Source: Gammaproteobacteria bacterium
Lineage (GTDB): Bacteria; Pseudomonadota; Gammaproteobacteria; GCA-001735895
DNA length: 8,456 nt
Assembly (NCBI GenBank): GCA_029882955.1
Contig: JAOUJX010000166.1
Span: 1 to 8,456 of the forward strand
Reading direction: 5' to 3'
Under the pieces are notes generated by a model that searched no databases, had not been told where the DNA came from, and saw only the letters and a list, made by a program, of their open reading frames with translations. Positions within the stretch are counted from its first letter, which is position 1, and each line of letters starts with the position of its first letter. Both the position numbers and the translations under genes were made by a program. Positions 1 through 6,346 of the stretch are shown piece after piece.

Positions 1-1149
1 GAATGGTCGGTAAGCCTCGAAGACGTACACATGAATATCGAATCGCGTCTCACCCAACTGGTCGGCAATGCGGGTAAAAAACTGCACACCGGCCGATCGC
101 GTAACGATCAGGTTGCCACCGATATCCGACTTTACCTGCGCGGGTCGATCAACCAGATCCTCGAACAAATTCGTTATTTCCAGGCCGGCCTGCTTGACCT
201 CGCCGAGCGCGAAGCCGAAACCATCATGCCCGGCTTTACTCACCTGCAGGTAGCACAACCGATTACCTTCGGGCATCACATGCTGGCCTGGTTCGAAATG
301 CTCGAGCGCGACCACAGCCGCCTCGGTGACTGTCTTACCAGGATGAACCAGCTGCCCCTTGGCGCCGCCGCACTGGCAGGCACATCGTACCCACTCGACC
401 GACATTACACCGCCGATCTTCTCGGTTTCGACAGCCCCTGTAGAAATTCACTCGATGCGGTCAGCGACCGTGATTTTGCCATCGAGTTTTGCGCCGATGC
501 GGCTATCTGTATGACGCATTTATCGCGCATGTCGGAGGAACTGGTACTCTGGTCTTCAGCACAGTTTAACTTTATCCAGTTACCCGATCGCTACTGCACC
601 GGCTCGTCGATCATGCCGCAAAAGAAAAACCCGGATGTACCCGAACTGGTGCGCGGAAAAACCGGCCGTGTGAATGGCCACCTGGTGAGCCTGTTAACGC
701 TGATGAAATCGCAACCACTGGCGTATAACAAAGATAATCAGGAAGATAAAGAACCACTATTCGACACCCTCGACACCCTCGGTGGCAGTCTGCGCGCCTT
801 CGGCGACATGGTGCCGAATTTGATTACCAACCGCGATATCATGTACCAGGCTGCGAAGCAGGGCTATGCCACCGCAACCGACCTTGCCGATTATCTGGTC
901 AACAAAGGCCTGCCCTTCCGCGATGCCCACGAGGTCGTCGGACAGGCTGTTGCCTATGGCATCGAACAGGGTAAGGATTTAAGCGAGTGTACGCTGCAAG
1001 AAATGCAGAGCTTCGATAGTCGAATAGAGGCAGACGTGTTTAAAGTCCTGTCGCTTGAAGGCTCGGTGAATGCGCGAAATATCGTTGGCGGTACAGCACC
1101 TGAACAGGTTTATTTACAGGTTGAAGCCGGGCGAAAATTAATTTCGTAA
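1..1149 (+). CDS. argH: Argininosuccinate lyase (3' part; start lies upstream of the window)
   Basis: Cytosolic enzyme of the last arginine step: it splits argininosuccinate into arginine and fumarate and works as a homotetramer of the fumarase/aspartase superfamily. The frame is open from base 1 and reads EWSVSLEDVHMNIESRL, so the ATG at 31 is an internal methionine and not the start; the phrase EDVHMNIE is itself conserved in the family. 382 residues are visible. The E. coli enzyme has 457, so roughly 75-85 N-terminal residues are missing. Landmarks are KLHTGRSRNDQVATD near the beginning, GFTHLQVAQPITFGHH with the catalytic-region histidine at visible residue 81, and the superfamily signature GSSIMPQKKNP (601-633), which carries the mobile-loop catalytic serine. 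The TAA stop (1147-1149) lies inside the 3' end of the convergent esterase gene. No terminator is visible between them. The identification is secure. Confidence 0.98.
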   Translation, partial: EWSVSLEDVHMNIESRLTQLVGNAGKKLHTGRSRNDQVATDIRLYLRGSINQILEQIRYFQAGLLDLAEREAETIMPGFTHLQVAQPITFGHHMLAWFEMLERDHSRLGDCLTRMNQLPLGAAALAGTSYPLDRHYTADLLGFDSPCRNSLDAVSDRDFAIEFCADAAICMTHLSRMSEELVLWSSAQFNFIQLPDRYCTGSSIMPQKKNPDVPELVRGKTGRVNGHLVSLLTLMKSQPLAYNKDNQEDKEPLFDTLDTLGGSLRAFGDMVPNLITNRDIMYQAAKQGYATATDLADYLVNKGLPFRDAHEVVGQAVAYGIEQGKDLSECTLQEMQSFDSRIEADVFKVLSLEGSVNARNIVGGTAPEQVYLQVEAGRKLIS

Positions 1150-1809
1150 AACCCTTTCCAACCACGCGCTGATATGATTAATCTCATCCAGCGATACGCT
1201 ATGCGGCATGTGCTCATATTCGTGCCATTCCGGCGTATAACCAGCTTTCTCCAGCTGCCCTCGCGTCGTGTATGCAAGTTCGATCGGTATCACCTGATCA
1301 ATCGCGCCATGCACCAGGAATATCGGCGTATTCTGATTCGCCTCGGTTTTTTCGTCTGCCAGCTTTTCCGCCAGAGGCAAATAAGTCGACAGCGCCATAA
1401 TGCCTGCCAGTGGCTTCGCCTGACGCAGGCCGGCCTGTAATACGATAGCACCACCCTGTGAAAAACCGGCCAGAACAATTTTGTCGGCAGCAATACCCGC
1501 AGCAATTTGCTCTTCGATCATTTTATCGACCAATGCGGCCGACCGACGTATTCCAGCCTCGTCCGGTTCAGACGCTATCCGATCTGACTTGATGTCGTAC
1601 CAGGCGCGCATCATGAAGCCCTGATTAATGGTCACCGGCATCATCGGCGCATGCGGAAATACAAAGCGAATATTGAGTTCTGGATTCAGTTTCAACTCCG
1701 GGACAATGGGTTCGAAATCATGCCCATCAGCACCCAGACCGTGCAACCAGATAACACAACTATCGGGCGCACCAGCACCGCTTTCAATTACTATTGGAGT
1801 ATCGGACAT
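1138..1809 (-). CDS. Serine carboxylesterase, phospholipase/carboxylesterase (EstB-type) family
   Basis: A 223-residue cytosolic alpha/beta hydrolase that should cleave carboxylic esters of short acyl chains; the true substrate is unknown. Visible motifs are the oxyanion region WLHGLGADGHDF (21-32), the family phrase MRAWYDI (67-73), the nucleophile elbow GFSQGG (Ser117), the acid in HGAIDQVIP (Asp171) and the base in MPHSV (His203). Triad spacing and length are close to Pseudomonas fluorescens EstB (218 residues). No signal peptide is seen. The frame could begin at a TTG at 1827, but I chose the ATG at 1809: the protein then starts MSDTPIVIESG as family members do, and a perfect TATAAT box at 1836-1841 would put the transcript start almost on the TTG. 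The gene is convergent with argH and overlaps its last 12 bp. It lies 135 bp downstream of the HDOD gene on the same strand, so it could also receive read-through from that gene. Confidence 0.92.
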   Translation of the reverse strand: MSDTPIVIESGAGAPDSCVIWLHGLGADGHDFEPIVPELKLNPELNIRFVFPHAPMMPVTINQGFMMRAWYDIKSDRIASEPDEAGIRRSAALVDKMIEEQIAAGIAADKIVLAGFSQGGAIVLQAGLRQAKPLAGIMALSTYLPLAEKLADEKTEANQNTPIFLVHGAIDQVIPIELAYTTRGQLEKAGYTPEWHEYEHMPHSVSLDEINHISAWLERVLRN

Positions 1810-1835
1810 GAAACTTATCGCCTGCAAAAGCCGGG

Positions 1836-1865
1836 ATTATATCGTGTTGCTGCTATCTATTTCGA
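1836..1865 (-). promoter_or_regulatory. Candidate sigma-70 promoter of the esterase gene
   Basis: Read on the minus strand there is a perfect -10 hexamer TATAAT (1841 down to 1836). An 18-bp spacer separates it from TCGAAA (1865 down to 1860), which matches four of six bases of the -35 consensus TTGACA. Transcription would start near 1829, giving a leader of about 20 nt before the ATG at 1809. The position favours that ATG over the upstream TTG. The -35 element is mediocre, so this is a prediction. Confidence 0.45.
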
Positions 1866-1944
1866 ACGGTATTTATAATTCTTTATCCGGCTCCATCGTA
1901 TACAAGTTCATGACCGCTTTGGTATTTCCATACCCCGGCTTGCC

Positions 1945-2862
1945 TCAACGAATGTCCAGCTCGGTATATTTCTTTGATGGATCGGGCTGGCTGTCTTTTT
2001 TATCTGACTCTAACATTCCAAGCGACACCATGACTTCAAGCCATTGTTCATTGGCCAGTTTGCAGGCGATTGAGATTTGCTCTGAGGTACATTTCGACTT
2101 ATCCCAGTTGGGTATAGTGTCCAGAATATCCAACAAATCTGCTATTTCTTCGAAATCTTCACCCTCTTCGAGGACCAGACGGCTTAATTGATTAGCCAGA
2201 TAAATGATGCTGGTCTCAATGGCAAAAGGACCGATGTGATCTATTTCGTGGTGCTTTTTCACGCATTGGGTAACCATGCCGGGTATCCCCCATTTCTCAA
2301 GCAACTCGATACCTATTTCGACATGTGTAACACCTAATATTTCGGTTTCGACCTCCGTGGTTTCGACGCCTTCCTCTCTGACTAGCTCGCTTATATGAGC
2401 ATAGGCGTCGGGATTTACTTTGGCAATCACCAGCCAGCCAATATCGTGTAGCAAACCGGCAGTGAAGAAGACTTCATGATCGATAACCTGGGCATTTTGC
2501 ATCGCAAGATGTCTGGCAATGATCGCGGTCTTAATACTATGCTGCCAGAACTCCTTCATCGGAAATCCTTCAACATCATAGTCTTTACAAACACCGACCA
2601 GAACAGAACCCAGCAAAACCTGCTGTAGCTGCTCTCGTCCAAGCAATGAAACGACGTGAGGAATCGAAGTAACGGGATTACGCAAGCCGTAATAGGCGCT
2701 ATTGACCAGCTTGAGAATTCTCGCTGTCAACGCAGGGTCGGTCTGCACCGCCCCGCCGATCTCAGAAGCGGTGACGCGCTCATTTTCAATCAGACTATTC
2801 ACCCTCATGTAAACTTCAGGAAGCGAAGGCAATATATCGGCTTGTTTAAACAACGAATTCAA
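1945..2862 (-). CDS. Stand-alone HDOD-domain signalling protein
   Basis: A 305-residue soluble protein made almost entirely of one HDOD domain (about residues 5-210) and a short acidic tail ending in a charged, proline-containing stretch. HDOD domains are relatives of the HD phosphohydrolases and occur in bacterial signalling proteins, often beside GGDEF, EAL or receiver domains; most have no known activity. Supporting motifs are the opening LPSLPEVYMRV (11-21), TDPALTARILKLVNSAYYG (41-59), SIPHVVSLLG (66-75), GLLHDIGWL (136-144) and THVEIGIELLEKWGIP (179-194) followed by CVKKHHE. Several HD-type residues are present: His118, His139-Asp140, His180 and His204/205. The start must be a TTG: the conserved LPSLPEV begins at residue 11, the first internal ATG is at residue 19, and the frame closes at 2890-2892 with no ATG or GTG between. 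Only a weak AGAG precedes the TTG. It has no partner domain, and its target and specific function are unknown. Confidence 0.9.
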   Translation of the reverse strand: MNSLFKQADILPSLPEVYMRVNSLIENERVTASEIGGAVQTDPALTARILKLVNSAYYGLRNPVTSIPHVVSLLGREQLQQVLLGSVLVGVCKDYDVEGFPMKEFWQHSIKTAIIARHLAMQNAQVIDHEVFFTAGLLHDIGWLVIAKVNPDAYAHISELVREEGVETTEVETEILGVTHVEIGIELLEKWGIPGMVTQCVKKHHEIDHIGPFAIETSIIYLANQLSRLVLEEGEDFEEIADLLDILDTIPNWDKSKCTSEQISIACKLANEQWLEVMVSLGMLESDKKDSQPDPSKKYTELDIR

Positions 2863-2888
2863 TATTTTTACTCTAAATCTAAATTTTG

Positions 2889-2894
2889 ATTATA
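2889..2894 (-). promoter_or_regulatory. Candidate -10 box upstream of the HDOD gene
   Basis: The minus strand carries a perfect TATAAT (2894 down to 2889) in a very AT-rich stretch. It is about 27 bp upstream of the TTG start at 2862. I could not find a convincing TTGACA-like element 15-19 bp further upstream, and a second TATAAC lies close by. In DNA this AT-rich such hexamers arise easily, so confidence is low. Confidence 0.25.
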
Positions 2895-3255
2895 AATATT
2901 CTGCACGTTATAAATTTTGAAATAATCTTCAAGCGTTTCTGTTTCCTCATTATCCAGCTCAATCGAGCAGGGGTTTCAACATTCGCCCTCTTGATTTGGA
3001 ATCGACATCATCTAGCAAGTATAGCAGCGAAATGACACTGCAACGCTTCTGTTTTCAGCTAAAAATCGAATCCAAATTGATTAACCCGCCTTTCAGTCGC
3101 GGCCCAATTATCCTGTCTCTTGCGTTTGACGAAATACCCGGTTTCAAGCTGGATGTCGTAAAAATTCTTACCGTGTAATACGGTGATCAGCTCATCGACC
3201 ACAGGCCGCAAAATTACTGTGCAACCGAGAATTTTATAGTTATTCTCGCTCCCAC

Positions 3256-3269
3256 CTGGCACTTGCCAG
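3256..3269. repeat. Perfect 14-nt inverted repeat in the divergent gap
   Basis: CTGGCA at 3256-3261 and TGCCAG at 3264-3269 are exact reverse complements separated by CT. It lies about 95 bp upstream of the M23 lipoprotein start. A dimeric regulator could bind such a site, but no single regulator is suggested by the sequence, no U-run follows it on either strand as a terminator would need, and one such 6-bp pair can occur by chance. Confidence 0.35.
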
Positions 3270-3362
3270 TGTTTACCGAAATAGTAACAATAGATCACAC
3301 ACGGCGTTATTAGCTGATAAAAGCTCTATTTACAATCAACACAGGTAGTCTCAAAATTAGTC

Positions 3363-4046
3363 ATGCCCAAACTCAGCTTCATTTTATTAATGGCTATGGG
3401 AAGCATCGCCTGCGCCCCATTCCAGTCTTTTGTAGATACCGACACACAAAGATATTACGTCGTTCAACCGAACGACAACATCCACTCTATCGCCTTCGCC
3501 TTAGAACTCACTCCTGCACAGTTACGACATGCGAACCCGGGGATTAACCCATTAGATCCAGAGCCCGGTATGCGACTGCTAATCCCCCTTCAAACTGTGA
3601 ATGACACATACGCCGGGGAAAATTCAAGCACCGGGACTGTTTATACAGCCAGCATCGAAAGTAACCAGGCCCGTTATATATGGCCTCTTACCAAAATCGA
3701 TGTTTCATCACGATTCGGCCAGCGTAACGGTCGCTTACACTCGGGTATCGATTTGCGCGCCCCATCGGGAACCCCAATATTTGCTGCGGCCGACGGTCGG
3801 GTGAATTTTTCCGGTTATAACCGTGACTACGGGCATATTGTCGTTATCGATCATGGTAATGGAATCGAAACGGCCTACGCGCATAATAGCCGCAACGAGG
3901 TCGGCGAAGGTCAAACCGTCAGACAGGGCCAAATCGTTGGGCGTGTCGGCCGCACCGGTAATGCGACCGGCAATCATGTGCACTTTGAATTTCGTCTACA
4001 TGGACGGCCTCTCAACCCTGTCAATCATATCGATGAGGATTTATGA
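3363..4046 (+). CDS. LysM + M23 (LytM-type) peptidase, probable outer-membrane lipoprotein
   Basis: A 227-residue envelope protein of the NlpD/YgeR type. Residues 1-17 form a short signal peptide ending in GSIAC, a probable lipobox with Cys17 lipidated; Ser at -3 is unusual, since Leu is preferred. The residue after Cys is Ala, not Asp, which in enterobacterial rules predicts outer-membrane sorting. A LysM peptidoglycan-binding module covers about 30-76 (YYVVQPNDNIHSIAFALELT and PGMRLLIPL). A linker of about 30 residues leads to an M23 domain at about 105-225. All metal and catalytic positions of active LytM enzymes are present: His126 and Asp130 (HSGID), His174 (AYAH) and His205/His207 (HVHFE). 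It could therefore be a real endopeptidase, unlike the degenerate amidase activators NlpD and EnvC of E. coli. It is shorter than E. coli NlpD (379 residues). The start is required by the signal peptide, but no good ribosome binding site precedes it. It lies 76 bp upstream of lptM and may or may not share its transcript. Confidence 0.9.
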   Translation: MPKLSFILLMAMGSIACAPFQSFVDTDTQRYYVVQPNDNIHSIAFALELTPAQLRHANPGINPLDPEPGMRLLIPLQTVNDTYAGENSSTGTVYTASIESNQARYIWPLTKIDVSSRFGQRNGRLHSGIDLRAPSGTPIFAAADGRVNFSGYNRDYGHIVVIDHGNGIETAYAHNSRNEVGEGQTVRQGQIVGRVGRTGNATGNHVHFEFRLHGRPLNPVNHIDEDL

Positions 4047-4068
4047 CTCTGTGGCATAATGATTCAGC

Positions 4069-4099
4069 TTGTCTAATGCCATTGGCAACAACATAATAT
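4069..4099 (+). promoter_or_regulatory. Candidate promoter for the lptM-lysA-dapF-DUF484-xerC operon
   Basis: In the 76-bp gap before lptM there is TATAAT-like TAATAT at 4094-4099. TTGTCT at 4069-4074 lies 19 bp upstream and matches four of six bases of TTGACA. Transcription would start near 4106, about 17 nt before the lptM ATG. The spacer is longer than ideal and the score is modest. An AACAA/TTGTT inverted repeat with a 7-nt loop (4087-4103) overlaps the -10. Confidence 0.3.
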
Positions 4100-4122
4100 T
4101 GTTTTTGGTTGAGTCGATAGTT

Positions 4123-4245
4123 ATGCGCGCTACCCTTGTCCCACTGCTGCTTTGCATTGTACTGCTTGCTGGTCTGTCGGCCTGTGGCAACAAAGGCCCT
4201 TTGACGCTCCCCGAAGAAGACGAAAAAAGCAAACAAACAGGTTAA
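4123..4245 (+). CDS. lptM: LPS-assembly lipoprotein LptM (YifL family)
   Basis: A 40-residue lipoprotein. In E. coli LptM associates with the outer-membrane LPS translocon LptD/LptE and promotes its correct oxidative maturation. The product begins MRATLVPLLLCIVLLAGLSAC: a basic N-terminus, a hydrophobic core and a canonical lipobox LSAC, with Cys21 lipidated. The mature protein starts CGNKGPLTLPEED, which matches the family signature CGxKGPLxxP. After that comes only a short hydrophilic tail rich in Glu, Lys and Asp. A weak GAG at 4111-4113 precedes the ATG. The position directly upstream of lysA, with 4 nt between stop and start, is the standard one for this family. The gene is short enough to fall below common ORF cut-offs. 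Identity is strong from motif and context together. Confidence 0.93.
   Translation: MRATLVPLLLCIVLLAGLSACGNKGPLTLPEEDEKSKQTG
4239..4241 (+). promoter_or_regulatory. Ribosome binding site that supports the TTG start of lysA
   Basis: AGG lies 8 nt upstream of the TTG at 4250, inside the last codons of lptM. Spacing is right for that TTG, and ribosomes ending on lptM would be released beside it, so translation is probably coupled. Confidence 0.5.
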
Positions 4246-4249
4246 ACCT

Positions 4250-5497
4250 TTGGATCATTTTAATTACAAAAACGGCGCATTATTTTGCGAAGCTGTTGCG
4301 ATTAGCGAGTTGGCCGAAACATATGGCACCCCACTATACGTTTATTCGCGAGCGACGCTGGAGCGACACTGGCATGCCTTCGATAGTGCACTGAGCGGTC
4401 ATGATCATCTAACATGCTATGCGGTGAAAGCCAACTCCAACCTCGCCGTTTTGAATGTACTGGCGCAACTGGGGTCGGGTTTCGATATTGTTTCCGGCGG
4501 CGAACTCGAACGTGTACTTCGCGCCGGCGGAAAACCAGAGAATATTGTATTCTCCGGTGTCGGTAAGCAGGCCGATGAAATGCAACTGGCCATCGATCAG
4601 GATATCCATTGTTTCAACGTTGAGTCCGAGCAGGAACTCGAGCTACTGAATGAAATTGCGACTAAAAATGATAAGACCGTACGAGTTTCGTTCCGGGTTA
4701 ATCCCGACGTTGACGCTAAAACCCACCCGTATATTTCCACTGGTCTGAAGGAAAATAAATTCGGCATTGCTTTCAAAGACGCCGAGCGTATCTATGTAAA
4801 AGCCAACCAGTTATCGAATATCGAGGTGATCGGTATCGATTGTCATATTGGTTCGCAGTTAACCGAACTATCGCCTTATATCGACGCCCTCGATCGCCTG
4901 CTCGGGCTGGTTGAACGCCTCAGGGCGGTGGAGATTCACATACGCCATCTCGACCTCGGCGGTGGACTGGGCATCCGTTACCGAGAGGAAACGCCGCCAT
5001 TACCGGCGGAATGGGCTGCCGCATTGCAGGAGCGTCTGCAAAATTTCGACGGCAAAATTGTAATTGAGCCTGGCCGGGCCATAGCGGGCAACGCCGGTAT
5101 CCTGATCAGCCGAATCGATTACATTAAACAATCCGAGGACAAGAATTTCGCTATTATGGACGCCGCTATGAACGACCTGATACGGCCATCGCTTTACGGT
5201 GCCTGGCAGGACATTATCCGCGTCGAACAACAAAGTGCTGAACCAGAACGTGTTTACGATGTGGTCGGTGCCATTTGCGAGACTGGTGATTTTCTTGGCA
5301 AAGATCGTTCACTGCAAATAGCACAAAACGACCTGCTGGCGATACGTTCATCGGGAGCCTATGCTTTTACCATGTCCTCGAACTACAACACGCGATGCCG
5401 CGCAGCCGAAGTGATGGTCGATGGTGACCGGCATTATTGCGTTCGAGAGCGCGAAAAGATTGACGATTTAATTCGCGGTGAATCCTTACTACCCTGA
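4250..5497 (+). CDS. lysA: Diaminopimelate decarboxylase
   Basis: PLP-dependent, fold type III enzyme that converts meso-diaminopimelate into L-lysine and CO2, the last step of lysine synthesis; cytosolic homodimer. The 415-residue length is normal. Motifs: the PLP lysine in CYAVKANSN (Lys60), HIGSQ (199-203), the phosphate-binding GGGLG (237-241), EPGR (273-276), CETGD (343-347), whose Cys343 reaches into the partner subunit's active site, and the PLP-contacting tyrosine in GAYAF (Tyr371). The start is TTG: the protein then begins MDHFNYKNGALF, as gammaproteobacterial LysA proteins do, an AGG lies 8 nt upstream, and there is no ATG before the conserved N-terminus. It follows lptM by 4 nt and precedes dapF by 9 nt. 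Pairing with dapF puts the two consecutive enzymes around meso-diaminopimelate in one transcript, so supply for peptidoglycan and use for lysine are made together. Confidence 0.98.
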   Translation: MDHFNYKNGALFCEAVAISELAETYGTPLYVYSRATLERHWHAFDSALSGHDHLTCYAVKANSNLAVLNVLAQLGSGFDIVSGGELERVLRAGGKPENIVFSGVGKQADEMQLAIDQDIHCFNVESEQELELLNEIATKNDKTVRVSFRVNPDVDAKTHPYISTGLKENKFGIAFKDAERIYVKANQLSNIEVIGIDCHIGSQLTELSPYIDALDRLLGLVERLRAVEIHIRHLDLGGGLGIRYREETPPLPAEWAAALQERLQNFDGKIVIEPGRAIAGNAGILISRIDYIKQSEDKNFAIMDAAMNDLIRPSLYGAWQDIIRVEQQSAEPERVYDVVGAICETGDFLGKDRSLQIAQNDLLAIRSSGAYAFTMSSNYNTRCRAAEVMVDGDRHYCVREREKIDDLIRGESLLP

Positions 5498-5506
5498 CCC
5501 CTGCTA

Positions 5507-6346
5507 ATGACTTTAAAATTCAGCAAAATGCACGGCCTCGGTAACGACTTCATGGTGATTGATGCGATCAGTCAGCATTTCGAGCCTGATCCCGTACTCA
5601 TCCATCAATGGGCAAACAGGCATACCGGCATCGGCTTCGATCAAATGCTAATCGTCGAAAAGCCACAATCAGAACAGGCCGCTTTCCGCTATCGTATTTT
5701 TAATGCCGATGGCGGAGAAGTAGCCCAGTGCGGCAACGGTGCCCGCTGCTTCGCACGTTTTGTTCTCGAACAGGGTTTAACCGATCTCGACATTATCCCG
5801 GTTGAAACTAACACCGGCCTGCTAGAGTTACAAATGATTGACGCCATCCGTGTTCGTGTGAACATGGGGGTTCCAAACTTCGAACCACAACAAATTCCAC
5901 TCGACCAGAACCTGCGCCAGGATCAATATTCGATCAAAGTCGATTATCAACTCATCGAATTCAGTGCTTTGTCGATCGGTAATCCGCATATAGTTATCCA
6001 GGTCCACGATGTCGATTCAGCTCCCCTGGAAACCCTCGGCCCGGTTCTTGAATCGCATCGATTTTTCCCCGAACGAGTGAATGTTGGTTTCATGCAAGTC
6101 TTCGATAACAGTCATTTTAAACTACGCGTCTTCGAGCGCGGCGTCGGCGAAACCCGGGCCTGTGGCAGCGGTGCCTGTGCCGCTCACGCGGCAGGGGTTC
6201 AACTGGGCCTGCTTGACGCCGAAGCAACCGCACAGTTGTCCGGCGGCGATTTGAAACTCGAATGGCAAGGCGAAGGAAACCCCGTTATGATGACAGGCGA
6301 AACAGCGATGGTGTTCCAGGGTGACATCGAATATGAGCAAAAGTAG
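5507..6346 (+). CDS. dapF: Diaminopimelate epimerase
   Basis: Cofactor-independent racemase that converts LL- into meso-diaminopimelate, the precursor of lysine and of peptidoglycan cross-links; cytosolic. The 279-residue protein has two pseudo-symmetric halves, each giving one catalytic cysteine: Cys75 in ADGGEVAQCGNGARC and Cys219 in GVGETRACGSGACA. These agree with the Cys73/Cys217 pair of the Haemophilus influenzae enzyme. Other family marks are KMHGLGNDF at 7-15, SIGNPH (156-161) and PERVNVGF (188-195). The ATG at 5507 gives the usual short N-terminus before MHGLGNDF. No Shine-Dalgarno sequence is visible in the 9 nt between the lysA stop and this ATG, so translation probably depends on coupling to lysA. 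Its last 14 nt overlap the start of the DUF484 gene. Confidence 0.98.
   Translation: MTLKFSKMHGLGNDFMVIDAISQHFEPDPVLIHQWANRHTGIGFDQMLIVEKPQSEQAAFRYRIFNADGGEVAQCGNGARCFARFVLEQGLTDLDIIPVETNTGLLELQMIDAIRVRVNMGVPNFEPQQIPLDQNLRQDQYSIKVDYQLIEFSALSIGNPHIVIQVHDVDSAPLETLGPVLESHRFFPERVNVGFMQVFDNSHFKLRVFERGVGETRACGSGACAAHAAGVQLGLLDAEATAQLSGGDLKLEWQGEGNPVMMTGETAMVFQGDIEYEQK
6318..6324 (+). promoter_or_regulatory. Ribosome binding site that decides the DUF484 start
   Basis: AGGGTGA ends 8 nt before the ATG at 6333 and lies within dapF. An in-frame GTG at 6321 is part of this same site and has no spacing of its own, so the ATG is the better start. Confidence 0.6.

Larger units (their letters stand above)
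2863..3362. other. 500-bp divergent intergenic region, no identified gene
   Basis: This gap separates the HDOD gene (-) from the M23 lipoprotein gene (+), so both promoters should lie in it. The left third is strongly AT-rich with TATAAT-like boxes for the minus gene. On the minus strand 3298 to 3059 is an open frame of 79 codons that starts with GTG. It contains no ATG at all, has no Shine-Dalgarno sequence, and its product (ending WAATERRVNQFGFDF) resembles no family I know; it may be chance or the remnant of a gene. A perfect inverted repeat CTGGCA-CT-TGCCAG lies at 3256-3269. A TACAAT at 3331-3336 is a possible -10 for the M23 gene, with only a poor TTATTA 18 bp upstream. No tRNA or clear structured RNA is seen. 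Confidence 0.5.

Noticed and set aside
1921..1934. Hairpin GGTAT-TTCC-ATACC between the HDOD and esterase genes as a terminator
   Set aside because: The stem has only 5 bp and no U-run follows on the minus strand.
1628..2191. A 187-codon plus-strand open frame across the esterase 5' end and the HDOD 3' end
   Set aside because: It runs antisense to two genes with clear family motifs, and its product is Ser-rich and low in recognisable structure, as expected for a shadow frame.
2991..3080. Imperfect inverted repeat (2991-3005 against 3066-3080, 12 of 15 matching)
   Set aside because: The arms are 60 bp apart, imperfect and do not extend; there is no target duplication or transposase, so it is not evidence of a mobile element.
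4087..4103. AACAA/TTGTT inverted repeat followed by T residues as a terminator after the M23 gene
   Set aside because: The stem is short and all A/T except one pair, too weak for a rho-independent terminator; it overlaps a candidate -10 box instead.
4061..4104. dif-like site near xerC, because of GCATAATG and ACATAATATTG
   Set aside because: The two 11-bp XerC/XerD arms with a 6-bp centre cannot be laid on this stretch; only short AT-rich words agree, and dif normally lies near the terminus, not beside xerC.
6321..6332. Longer DUF484 product starting at GTG 6321
   Set aside because: The GTG lies within the AGGGTGA ribosome binding site of the ATG at 6333 and has no spaced site of its own.
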